A stretch of 64,000 nucleotides of DNA, taken from positions 248,001 through 312,000 of the forward strand of contig JAEUUG010000016.1 in assembly GCA_016787565.1 (NCBI GenBank), read 5' to 3'. The notes beneath the pieces were generated by a model that saw only the letters and a list, made by a program, of their open reading frames with translations, had not been told where the DNA came from and did no database searches. Each line of letters begins with the position of its first letter. Position 1 is the stretch's first letter. Below, one piece after another: positions 26,146 through 34,649 of this stretch. A program made the translations under genes and the position numbers. This DNA comes from Cyclobacteriaceae bacterium (GTDB lineage: Bacteria; Bacteroidota; Bacteroidia; Cytophagales; Cyclobacteriaceae).

Positions 26146-28557
26146 TTAAATTTCAATGATCACTCCGATAGTTGGGAGAACAGTGCCCGAGGTACTTTGA
26201 ATAAATTTCGGTACATAAAAGTTTGAATCGGATGGATCAATGAGCGGTTGCCCGTTTCCATCGCGTTGCACATCAATGTTGTCTTGAAATTTGGTTACTT
26301 GGTTATAGGCATTCTGTACATCGAAATACACATCGAGGCTCCAGCGCTTGAAAAAGTATTTTTTATCAATTCGAAAATCGAGTTGATGGAAGGCGCTGAT
26401 ACGTGAAGTATTGAGTTGATTATAGTCAGGCACCCCGAATGGACGAACATCCCAATTCTCTCTTCGCACGGTTTCCGAAATGTTAAAGGGTGTGTAGGGC
26501 GAACCACCTGTAAAAAGCCACCGAACACCCAGCTCCCAATTTTTTCCAAACTTCTTACCTCCGGTTAAACTCACCAGGTGGCGGTTATCCCACGCAGATG
26601 GCTTCAACACTCCCTGCTTATCGGTAAACTCACTGCGCACCCACGTATACGACACCAACCCATAAAATCCGTTGTAGAGTTTTTGCTGCAGCAGGAACTC
26701 CAGACCATAACTCCTTCCTTCTGATGTTGAATTCACCGGTGCATTTCCGATCACACCAAAGTCGGCTCCGAGATTAGCGAGCGAAATAGAATCCTGTAAC
26801 AGAAACGGATATTGATCATACTTTTTATAAAATCCTTCCAGCGTAATGCGCGAGTTTTTCGGCAACCGGAATTCAAAACCCCCAACCAAATGTCGACTAC
26901 GGATATAGGTTAACCCATTGCTTTTATTCACTAATTCATTTGTATCCGAACTTCGGTAACCCATCACCGTATAAGCCGGTAATTGATAATAGATGCCCGT
27001 GTTAAAATTCGCGCTAATTGTTTTATTCAGTGCGTACGATGCCGAGAGCCGCGGAGAAAGCTGATCAAGCAACCTGCTCATATCGCTCGAGTAATTGTTT
27101 GCGTCAGCACGCAAGCCAAATGAAAGCGCCAATTTATCCTGAAGAAAACCTCTGCTCACCTGTCCAAAGACTCCCCACTTCGTAAAATTTAATTCTGATG
27201 TAAAGTCCCGAATAACGAGTCCTTGTTGGGTTACAATCTTGCTATAATCCTCTGTTTTAATTCGGGCCCGTTCGACATTTACACCGTAGTTGAATTTCCA
27301 ACCCTGATTAGTAACGTAATCTTCCAGGCGCAAACGGGTTTCTGTTTCACGTGATGTATAATCTTGTATCAGGTTATCCGGACTGGACGCATCATTATTC
27401 TGATACTTGATGACACTGTTATTCAATGAATTATCGCTGAGCACAATGGTTGTTATGCCGCGCTGGCGGAAGTGTTCATATTTGATTCCAGCAGTATAAT
27501 TCCACTGTGTGGATACAGGAATCGCATTTAAAATGTACTGTGCTTCCTCGCGCTCAGCTTCCGTCTTAGCGTTTGCGGGCGCATCGAAGTTCAGTGAAAA
27601 ATCATCAATGGCACCAATGCCCAATACGGTAATCTGATCTTTTGCTCCGAGCTTGAGTTTGTATTTGAATTGCAGATCGTTGTAGACTGGCAGAAAAGGA
27701 AGATTAAAAATGCTGAACAGAAACTTCAGATACGATCGTCTGGCTGAGACCACAAGGGACGAGTTTTTTGACACAGGACCTTCTAGTGTAAGGCCAAGAT
27801 CTGAAGCTCCGATAACACCATTGGCAGTCCAGCGATCCAGGCGCCCATCTTTTAACTGAAAATCAAATACCGAACTCATCGTATTTCCCCGGTTTGAGGG
27901 AAATGCTCCTGAATAAAAATTTACCTCTTTCAATAAATCCACATTGATGATTCCCACAGGGCCACCGGATGAACCCTGCGTTTGAAAATGGTTGATCACC
28001 GGAATCTGAATGCCGTCCAGGTAAAATGTGTTTTCGCTGGGCGCACCTCCCCTGATAATAATATCATTTCGAAAAGAAGGGGTAGACGCTACACCCGGAA
28101 GCGACCGCACAACTTTTGATATATCGCGATTGCCACCAGCTGTACTTTTTATCTCTGTGATACCGATGGTGCGTAACGATAATGGAGATTCATCCGATTT
28201 ATAAAAGGTATTGGAAGCGCTCACCATCACCTCCTCTAACTTCAGCGACTCCTCTTCCAGCGGAAAATCCAGATAGGTATTCCGGGCGTTGGTTACCTGA
28301 ATTTCGAATACTGTCAGTTTTTTAAAACCCACAAAGGAAGCTTCAACATTATATTGTCCGGGCTTCAGTCCAGCGATAGTGTAGTTACCATTTTCGTCTG
28401 CGGCCGTTCCGTTCGAGGTTCCCTGAATCAGGACATTCGCAAACGGAACAGCCTCATTATTGATTTTATTAAAAACCCGTCCACGGATAACACCATTCTG
28501 TTCCTGAGCATAGCCGGCAACGGTTACCAGGAGAAAAGAGTAGAGCAAGAATTTCAC
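26146..28557 (-). CDS. TonB-dependent receptor with N-terminal CarboxypepD-regulatory-like domain
   Basis: An outer-membrane 22-strand barrel for TonB-driven uptake, 803 residues. The signal peptide ends around GYAQ. The Ig-like domain (about 22-105) has GRVFNKINNEAVPFANV and YTIAGLKPGQYNVEASF. The plug (about 115-235) has DISKVVRSLPGV, IIRGGAPSENTFYLDGI and the NRGNTMSSVFD segment. The remaining part is barrel, ending in alternating aromatic strands. No SusD partner follows, so it is not a clear polysaccharide-utilisation pair. The ligand is unknown. It is convergent with the T9SS protease gene. Confidence 0.93.
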   Translation of the reverse strand: MKFLLYSFLLVTVAGYAQEQNGVIRGRVFNKINNEAVPFANVLIQGTSNGTAADENGNYTIAGLKPGQYNVEASFVGFKKLTVFEIQVTNARNTYLDFPLEEESLKLEEVMVSASNTFYKSDESPLSLRTIGITEIKSTAGGNRDISKVVRSLPGVASTPSFRNDIIIRGGAPSENTFYLDGIQIPVINHFQTQGSSGGPVGIINVDLLKEVNFYSGAFPSNRGNTMSSVFDFQLKDGRLDRWTANGVIGASDLGLTLEGPVSKNSSLVVSARRSYLKFLFSIFNLPFLPVYNDLQFKYKLKLGAKDQITVLGIGAIDDFSLNFDAPANAKTEAEREEAQYILNAIPVSTQWNYTAGIKYEHFRQRGITTIVLSDNSLNNSVIKYQNNDASSPDNLIQDYTSRETETRLRLEDYVTNQGWKFNYGVNVERARIKTEDYSKIVTQQGLVIRDFTSELNFTKWGVFGQVSRGFLQDKLALSFGLRADANNYSSDMSRLLDQLSPRLSASYALNKTISANFNTGIYYQLPAYTVMGYRSSDTNELVNKSNGLTYIRSRHLVGGFEFRLPKNSRITLEGFYKKYDQYPFLLQDSISLANLGADFGVIGNAPVNSTSEGRSYGLEFLLQQKLYNGFYGLVSYTWVRSEFTDKQGVLKPSAWDNRHLVSLTGGKKFGKNWELGVRWLFTGGSPYTPFNISETVRRENWDVRPFGVPDYNQLNTSRISAFHQLDFRIDKKYFFKRWSLDVYFDVQNAYNQVTKFQDNIDVQRDGNGQPLIDPSDSNFYVPKFIQSTSGTVLPTIGVIIEI

Positions 28558-28652
28558 AGTAGCTTCTTCGTAAGCCTAAGTAACACAACCGGATGAAAAA
28601 AGTTATTCCGGAACCGATAAATTATAAGGTTTTATCCTCAGCGGATAACCTT

Positions 28653-28660
28653 TACCTTTG
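28653..28660 (+). promoter_or_regulatory. Promoter -7 box directly before the DUF4286 gene
   Basis: TACCTTTG matches TAnnTTTG and ends only four bases before the ATG at 28665. If used, transcription would start at or just before the start codon, giving an almost leaderless message. Confidence 0.45.
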
Positions 28661-28664
28661 AATC

Positions 28665-28967
28665 ATGCTGCTCTACAACGTTACCATCGGAATCGATAAA
28701 GATGTGGAAGAAGAATGGCTTCACTGGATGAAAACCAGACACATTCCGGATGTCATGAATACAGGTATGTTTTTGGATTCAAAGATTTACAAAGTTTTAC
28801 ATGACCATGAGGAGGAGACAACCTCCTACAGTGTGCAATACTTTGTGGAAACCATCCAGCACATGCAGCAGTATCTGGCGCTTCATGCCCCAGCGTTAAT
28901 GGCCGAACACCGTGAACGGTTTGCGAATAAGCATGTGGCTTTTCAGACTTTACTTGAAGAAGTCTGA
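28665..28967 (+). CDS. DUF4286 family protein
   Basis: A 100-residue soluble protein of a Bacteroidota family of unknown function (DUF4286). It begins MLLYNVTIGIDKDVEEEWLHWM and carries the family features THIP-like RHIPDVMNTGMF, SYSVQYFVE and the helix RERFANKHVAFQTLLEEV. The fold suggested by the pattern is a ferredoxin-like alpha/beta domain similar to dimeric alpha-beta barrel proteins. No catalytic residue can be named. It is divergent from the TonB-dependent receptor and followed by a secreted DUF1080 protein with its own promoter. Confidence 0.85.
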   Translation: MLLYNVTIGIDKDVEEEWLHWMKTRHIPDVMNTGMFLDSKIYKVLHDHEEETTSYSVQYFVETIQHMQQYLALHAPALMAEHRERFANKHVAFQTLLEEV

Positions 28968-28986
28968 TACAAGTAGAGTACCTTTG
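28954..28986 (+). promoter_or_regulatory. Promoter of the DUF1080 gene
   Basis: TTG at 28954-28956 and TACCTTTG at 28979-28986, with a 22-base spacer, 35 bases before the ATG. The -33 part lies inside the end of the preceding coding region. Confidence 0.5.
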
Positions 28987-29020
28987 GCTGACGCGCTATT
29001 GACATTAAACCTGTTTTCCA

Positions 29021-29788
29021 ATGAAAAACTATACATCAACTTTTCTGCTTTCGCTGATCCTCTTTTCAGGATTACAAACAAATGCTCAGGTAGGTGTTGG
29101 CACCAAACCTCCCGGAGAAGCAACACTTTACCTGGATGGAAGCAGGGAAATGTTAGACTCAAAATGGACGTACTGGAAAGGCCCACGCCTGGCGGCCACG
29201 TTACCCATTAAGTGGACCATCGTAAATGATCCGGTCGACAACGGCACCGTGGTAAATTCAAATGACCCAACTGCTGCCGGTGGCTTGTATGGCAGTGCAG
29301 ACATTGTTACCAAAAAAAAGTTTCGCGATTTTCGTGCTCATGTAGAATTTCTGATCGTTAACCCCGGTGGAAACAGCGGTGTGTATCTACAAAACCGTTA
29401 TGAAATCCAGGTGTTGGATGGCGATTCGACCAACCATGGTTTAGCGGCCATTATAAATGAGACCAAATCACCTTACCATGCCTACAATGGTCTGGGCAAG
29501 TGGAATGCTTACGATATTGTTTTCCGCGCAGCACGCTTCAAGAATGGAAAGCTGATGGAGAAAGCTATGGTAACACTTTACTTCAATGGCATCAAAGTAC
29601 ACACCAATCATACTATAAGCCAGGTGTGGGGCGGGCCTAGCTCTGGCATTGATGGCGGAAATGATGGTGGCAAAGGAATAACGGATGTACCTGGCGGATT
29701 GAAGCTTCAGGCCGAAGGCCATGATGTGCTCTACCGAAATATCTGGATTAAGGAGTTGGAACTAAAAGAAGCCAACACTGACTTTTAG
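29021..29788 (+). CDS. Secreted DUF1080 protein (3-keto-disaccharide hydrolase-like)
   Basis: A 255-residue exported protein with a clear signal peptide (ending TNAQ) and one concanavalin-like beta-sandwich of the DUF1080 / 3-keto-disaccharide hydrolase family. Conserved points are the W-T-I-V start strand, FRDFRAHVEFLI, GGNSGVYLQNRYEIQVLD, KWNAYDIVF, and the C-terminal GGLKLQAEGHDVLYRNIWIKEL. Family members act on oxidised disaccharides in the periplasm, but most are untested. The gene is monocistronic by its surroundings and convergent with the membrane kinase-like gene. Confidence 0.87.
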   Translation: MKNYTSTFLLSLILFSGLQTNAQVGVGTKPPGEATLYLDGSREMLDSKWTYWKGPRLAATLPIKWTIVNDPVDNGTVVNSNDPTAAGGLYGSADIVTKKKFRDFRAHVEFLIVNPGGNSGVYLQNRYEIQVLDGDSTNHGLAAIINETKSPYHAYNGLGKWNAYDIVFRAARFKNGKLMEKAMVTLYFNGIKVHTNHTISQVWGGPSSGIDGGNDGGKGITDVPGGLKLQAEGHDVLYRNIWIKELELKEANTDF

Positions 29789-29809
29789 CAACCGTATAGG
29801 TAAAGCCTT

Positions 29810-30700
29810 CTAGTTTAACGATTGGTCATCCCGGGTTTGCAACTCGGAATTTATTTTTTTTACCACGTTATCAATTTCATTCGCCTGCTCTTCAATTTTA
29901 GTAAAAAAGAATGATGGGTCTGCGGTTGACTCCATCCGCTGGATAGCTACCAGTCCTAGTAACCGTGCAACGGGTCCACGCAGATGATGGGCATTTGTGT
30001 ACGAGTATTTGATCAGGATTTCATGTTGTGCTTTAATCTTCTCGGTTCGCTCATGCACCATGCGCTCAAGATTTGTATTCAACTCATGAAGATTATCTTG
30101 AATTTGCAGCAGTTCTTCATTTTGTGCTTCGATTTCATTCTTCTTATCCTGAAGCTCCATATTGGCATTGCGCAGGTATTGCTGAACATGGTCGTAACTT
30201 GTTTTCAGCACAGCAGTACAGTAACTGATGATGGCGTACAACACCAGGTAGGTCATAGCAATGGAAATAATGTCGCCTGCATCGGGTGAAAAACGAAGAG
30301 TAGGATTAATGGTTTGAATGATAAAAATCGATACAATACACGCCACAGCCATGCCGTGCATGATCCATTGGAGAATCCCTTTCAATAAAATCGAAAACAG
30401 AAATCCTACAATTAATATCACCGAGAAGGATGTGCTGGTATTGATTGGAACAACGAGGCTTTGATAAAACATGGCTGCTAACGGAACGGTCGTCACAATT
30501 AAGGCTGAAAGGGTAAAATTCTTTTCCCGAATGAAAAACGAAAGAATGGCCGTTGAAAGAATAGCTACATCAATAATGAGGGAGATGATATCCTCCGGGG
30601 TAAGTATAAAATCGGTGACTAAAATCAGAACACCGCCTACAATCATGATGCGCAAAACGGCCAGCAAGAAAAACTTTTCAATCTTTTTTATTTCACGCAT
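29810..30700 (-). CDS. Membrane protein with HisKA-like domain but no ATPase domain
   Basis: A 296-residue protein. Five or six membrane helices fill the first 165 residues, a long coiled coil covers about 170-225, and a dimerisation/phosphoacceptor-like helix pair follows. The HHLRGP motif has the H-x-x-R-x-P pattern of histidine kinases (His238). The protein ends about 55 residues later, with no N, G1 or G2 box, so it cannot phosphorylate itself as encoded. The sequence beyond the stop does not continue a kinase, so this looks like a natural short form. It may be phosphorylated by another kinase or act as a dimerisation partner. Confidence 0.75.
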   Translation of the reverse strand: MREIKKIEKFFLLAVLRIMIVGGVLILVTDFILTPEDIISLIIDVAILSTAILSFFIREKNFTLSALIVTTVPLAAMFYQSLVVPINTSTSFSVILIVGFLFSILLKGILQWIMHGMAVACIVSIFIIQTINPTLRFSPDAGDIISIAMTYLVLYAIISYCTAVLKTSYDHVQQYLRNANMELQDKKNEIEAQNEELLQIQDNLHELNTNLERMVHERTEKIKAQHEILIKYSYTNAHHLRGPVARLLGLVAIQRMESTADPSFFFTKIEEQANEIDNVVKKINSELQTRDDQSLN

Positions 30701-30850
30701 AAAGCCCCACGTTGTTTTCTTTATCTATTGATTAGGATCTAACCCACCTTACGGTAGTAGTAAGAATTTGACATAAAAGGTAAGCGCAATCAGTTTAACA
30801 ACAAAAAAAATCACTCCTGACCATACCGCCCTGCACAATCCTGTTTAATT

Positions 30851-31339
30851 CTATTGAAATCTTCTAATTAGTTTCTCAATCTGTGTTGACTCTAAATGGC
30901 AGTTGATCCATTCATCATCTAACCGTGCACCATACTTCTGATAAAATTTTATAGCTGGCTCGTTCCAATCCAACACCTGCCACATCATACCGGTACAGTT
31001 GTCGTCCAACACTTTTTTCATCGTTCGTTCGAAGAGTAATTTGCCAATACCACTGCCGCGTTCGCTTTCCGTAACAATAATATCTTCGAGGTATAATCTC
31101 CTTCCCTTCCAGGTGGAGTAACGAAAATAGTACAAGGAAAGCCCAACAATACCGTTTTCATTTTCAGCAACAAAAAAACCGTATACCGGATTGGGCCCAA
31201 AGCCATCCTCCTCCATTAACGCCACCGTATTGGTTACTTCCTGTGGAGCGCGTTCAAATTCCGCTAACTCTTTTACAAGTTCCAAAACACGGGTCAAATC
31301 TTCTTTTCTTCCCTGGCGGATGGTGACTGGATTATTCAT
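30851..31339 (-). CDS. GNAT acetyltransferase, diamine/polyamine acetyltransferase (SSAT)-like
   Basis: A 162-residue GNAT protein. The segments GPNPVYGFFVAE, YYFRYSTWKGRRLYLEDI, GSGIGKLLFE (acetyl-CoA binding) and DWNEPAIKFYQKYGA match the spermidine/spermine or thialysine N-acetyltransferase group more closely than ribosomal-protein acetyltransferases. A role in acetylating a diamine or lysine analogue is therefore the best guess. Its start lies 11 bases after the stop of the prolyl oligopeptidase gene, so both are on one message. Confidence 0.85.
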   Translation of the reverse strand: MNNPVTIRQGRKEDLTRVLELVKELAEFERAPQEVTNTVALMEEDGFGPNPVYGFFVAENENGIVGLSLYYFRYSTWKGRRLYLEDIIVTESERGSGIGKLLFERTMKKVLDDNCTGMMWQVLDWNEPAIKFYQKYGARLDDEWINCHLESTQIEKLIRRFQ

Positions 31340-31350
31340 AATAACAATGT

Positions 31351-33486
31351 TTACATATCCTCCTTCGCAATGGGTGGCAAAACACCCATGTTATACCAGG
31401 CGAAAGAATACAGGTCGGCTTGTTCTTCTATTATCTTTGCTGTTGGCTTTCCGGCACCATGACCGGCTTTTGTCTCAATGCGAATTAATACCGGATTCGT
31501 ACCGTTGTATTTTTCCTGCAGGGTTGCAGCAAACTTAAATGAATGAGCCGGCACAACACGATCATCATGATCGGCTGTGGTGATCATTGTAGCCGGATAC
31601 TGAACACCTTCTTTAATATTATGAAGAGGTGAATAACGCAACAAATTTTTGAAATGCACGGAGTCTTTTGCAGACCCATATTCCGTTGCCCACGCCCAGC
31701 CAATGGTAAACTTTTCATAGCGCAGCATATCCATCACACCCACCGCAGGGAAAGCAACTTTTACGAGGTCAGGGCGCTGCGTTATGGTTGCGCCAACCAA
31801 CAACCCACCATTCGATCCGCCTGAAATGGCCAGCCTTTCTGAAGATGTGTATTTTTCTCGGATGAGATATTCTGCAGCAGCAATGAAATCATCAAAAACA
31901 TTTTGCTTGTTCAGCAACATGCCACCCTTGTGCCAGGCTTCACCATACTCTCCTCCACCGCGGATAGAAGGCTGTGCATACACACCACCATTCTCCAACC
32001 ACACCAATCTGCCCACACTGAAACCGGGTGTCATCGAAATATCAAAGCCGCCATAACTGTAAAGCCAGGTGGGATTGGTGCCATCGAGTTTGATTCCTTT
32101 TTTATGCACGATGAACATCGGCACCTTCGTTCCATCCTTACTCGTGTAGAATACTTGCTTCGTTTCGTATTCATCGGTATTGAAATCTATCTCGGGCTTT
32201 CTGAATAATTCGGAAGTATTGGTCTTAACCGAATAGCGGTAGATGGTTGTTGGGAATGTGAAGGATGTAAATGTATAAAAGCACTCATCATCATCTTTGT
32301 TTCCACCAAAACCAACCGAACCAATGCCGGGCAATGTTACCGCTCCCTCTTTCTTTCCCGATAAATCGTACCGGTAAATCCGGTCGCTGGCATCTACGAG
32401 GTATTCCACAAATAATTTCCCACCAATGATGCTGGCACCCTGTATCCTGTTTTGCGATTCAGGAACTACATCCATCCAATTTTCTGAAGCGGGCTTGTCG
32501 AGTTTAAGTTTTATGATGCGCTGATTAGGCGCATTCAGATTACTCATCAGGTAAATGTCATCACCATTTGTATCCACAACGCCATGATCATTTTTAAAGT
32601 CGCTGACAACCGTCACAAAAGCCCCGTTGGGTTTTGAAAGATCTTTAATCACGAGGTTGTTGCCACTGGTTCCTTCCGATCCGCTGATGATGAGAAAGCG
32701 TTCATCTTCGGAAGTGCCGGCATAAAAATTTCGGAGCGGAGCCTTTTTATCTTCATACACGAGTATATCCTGTTGCTGATCTTCTCCCAGTTTGTGGAAG
32801 TATATTTTATGAAACTGATTTTGTGTGGATAAATTACTGCCTTTCGGTTTGTCATAGCGGCTATAATAGAAACCATCGCCTTTCCAGGAGATACCAGAGA
32901 ACTTGACCCACTGTAAGGTGTCTGGTAAGAGTGACTTCTTCTCAATATCCATCACCAGAATTGTATTCCAGTCCGAACCAGATGCCGAAATGGCGTACGC
33001 CAAAAATTTTCCATTCTTCGATACGCTTACCGAACCCAGTGCCATCGTGCCATCTGCTGACCATGTGTTCGGATCGAGCAGCACTTCCGGTTCGGCTTTT
33101 ATATCTTTTTGCAAGTACAACACATACTGGTTTTGTAAACCATTGTTTTTGTAGAAAAAGTATTTGCCTCCTTTCTTAAAAGGTGCCGAGTACTTCGGAT
33201 AATTCCAGATTTCCTCCAGGCGCTTTTTAACCTTGTTCCGATAGGGAATATGATTCAGGTATCCGAATGTAACAGCATTCTGGGCTTCAACCCACGCTGC
33301 TGTTTCTGCTGTCGTATCATTCTCGAGCCACCGGTACGGATCGGCTACTGTTGTGCCAAAGTAGTTATCAACCGTGTCGACTTTTTTGGTTTCGGGATAC
33401 TTCATATTGGATGTATGCTTCTTATCGGGTGTGCAACCCATGGTTAACACAACAAGACCTGTCGTGACTAGTTTTATGTGTTTCAT
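31351..33486 (-). CDS. Prolyl oligopeptidase (S9A family), exported
   Basis: A serine peptidase of 711 residues that cleaves after proline in short peptides. The beta-propeller (about 60-410) precedes the alpha/beta-hydrolase domain. The nucleophile is in SGGSNGG, the acid in ADHDDRVVP and the base in KAGHGAGKP. The N terminus is a short hydrophobic signal followed by a cysteine (TMGC), so it is probably a periplasmic lipoprotein, though the lipobox is not ideal. I choose the ATG at 33486 because it puts the signal at the N terminus. An ATG 13 codons upstream would bury it. Confidence 0.93.
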   Translation of the reverse strand: MKHIKLVTTGLVVLTMGCTPDKKHTSNMKYPETKKVDTVDNYFGTTVADPYRWLENDTTAETAAWVEAQNAVTFGYLNHIPYRNKVKKRLEEIWNYPKYSAPFKKGGKYFFYKNNGLQNQYVLYLQKDIKAEPEVLLDPNTWSADGTMALGSVSVSKNGKFLAYAISASGSDWNTILVMDIEKKSLLPDTLQWVKFSGISWKGDGFYYSRYDKPKGSNLSTQNQFHKIYFHKLGEDQQQDILVYEDKKAPLRNFYAGTSEDERFLIISGSEGTSGNNLVIKDLSKPNGAFVTVVSDFKNDHGVVDTNGDDIYLMSNLNAPNQRIIKLKLDKPASENWMDVVPESQNRIQGASIIGGKLFVEYLVDASDRIYRYDLSGKKEGAVTLPGIGSVGFGGNKDDDECFYTFTSFTFPTTIYRYSVKTNTSELFRKPEIDFNTDEYETKQVFYTSKDGTKVPMFIVHKKGIKLDGTNPTWLYSYGGFDISMTPGFSVGRLVWLENGGVYAQPSIRGGGEYGEAWHKGGMLLNKQNVFDDFIAAAEYLIREKYTSSERLAISGGSNGGLLVGATITQRPDLVKVAFPAVGVMDMLRYEKFTIGWAWATEYGSAKDSVHFKNLLRYSPLHNIKEGVQYPATMITTADHDDRVVPAHSFKFAATLQEKYNGTNPVLIRIETKAGHGAGKPTAKIIEEQADLYSFAWYNMGVLPPIAKEDM

Positions 33487-33575
33487 ATCTGCGGAAATTT
33501 TAATGCCATTGAAATTAACGAACATGAAATACCAGTCAAACGTGATGTGTGATGAATGGTTAACCGGCTTTAGCG

Positions 33576-34622
33576 TTAACTCTCCTGATCAAAATAGATT
33601 TTGTAATAATGCTTGCCCGTCACTTCATCAAATCCTTTTTCAATGAGTTCACGATTACCGTGTATGTACACATGAAAATTCTTATCAAGCTTCAATACAC
33701 TTTTGAAAACGCGCGCCTGGCGCTTCACCGCCTGGGCAGAAATCTCAAAGCTGTCCTCGATATCAACATTAAAATTTTGGGCATAATCCTTTCCAAACTT
33801 CCGGAACGATTCAATCACATCGGCATCGGCCAGCACCTCTGTTTCAAACTCCCGTTGATCAAACTGCTCCCGATTCTTAAAAAAATTGACGGATCGATTC
33901 AGCAAATCAATCTGGTCGGCTCGTGAAACACTGAATTCTTCTTCAAGCTGATCAGCAACATAGTGTTTCGTCAGGCTCATGAAATTCTGTGTGTGATGAA
34001 AGGCATCCGACCAGGGCTTCACATTCAGAAAACTTTGTTTCCAGAATTGTGCTTCCTGCGCATTGGCATTATCCACAATGCAAATTTTAAATCCGGCATT
34101 CTGATCCATGTTCAGGATGAGGCATCCTTTATCCAATTTTCTGACATTGGTACCTTCATCTGCCTGAAGGGTAAACTTGCCCTTGGCTCCTTTTAACTTT
34201 AAATACGTTTCCTTGTTTTCAGATTTGAAGATGCCAATGGCGTTTACCACTTTCTCATCAACCACAATTCCGGATATAGAAGCCACATAAAAATCTCCAG
34301 CTTTGATATTCGGGTGTTGCGAAGCGCCCACCAGATGTTTCGCCAGGTGAATAGAGTTTTCATGAAACGCATCGTCATGCGCCAGCATATCCACCACAAA
34401 TTGATAAACGGGGTTCAGGGTGAAATCATCGTTCGAAAAAGTGAAAGCAAAAAACTCCGGAGATGAAAAGTTAGACAGAAAATACGTACAGAGTAAATCC
34501 TGCAATTTTTCATCGGCAACATTTACTGTTGCATCGCCCAGCACGAGCGCATCGCCATTTGAAACATTTCCAACAAAGTGTGCTGACACTTGTTGGATGA
34601 CGGCCTGCGATGTATTGAGCAT
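33576..34622 (-). CDS. Nucleoid-associated protein, NdpA/YejK family
   Basis: A 348-residue cytoplasmic protein of the 37-kDa nucleoid-associated family found attached to the chromosome in E. coli (YejK). Features are the N-terminal AVIQQVSAHFVGN, the conserved HDDAFHENSIHLAKHL and the mid-region FLNVKPWSDAFHHTQNFMSL. The C-terminal HVYIHGNRELIEKGFDE and GKHYYKIYFDQE follow. Its molecular activity is not well known in any organism. It starts 27 bases after the serS stop, on the same strand. Confidence 0.85.
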   Translation of the reverse strand: MLNTSQAVIQQVSAHFVGNVSNGDALVLGDATVNVADEKLQDLLCTYFLSNFSSPEFFAFTFSNDDFTLNPVYQFVVDMLAHDDAFHENSIHLAKHLVGASQHPNIKAGDFYVASISGIVVDEKVVNAIGIFKSENKETYLKLKGAKGKFTLQADEGTNVRKLDKGCLILNMDQNAGFKICIVDNANAQEAQFWKQSFLNVKPWSDAFHHTQNFMSLTKHYVADQLEEEFSVSRADQIDLLNRSVNFFKNREQFDQREFETEVLADADVIESFRKFGKDYAQNFNVDIEDSFEISAQAVKRQARVFKSVLKLDKNFHVYIHGNRELIEKGFDEVTGKHYYKIYFDQES

Positions 34623-34649
34623 TTCTTACGGATGATAAGTTAACAACGA

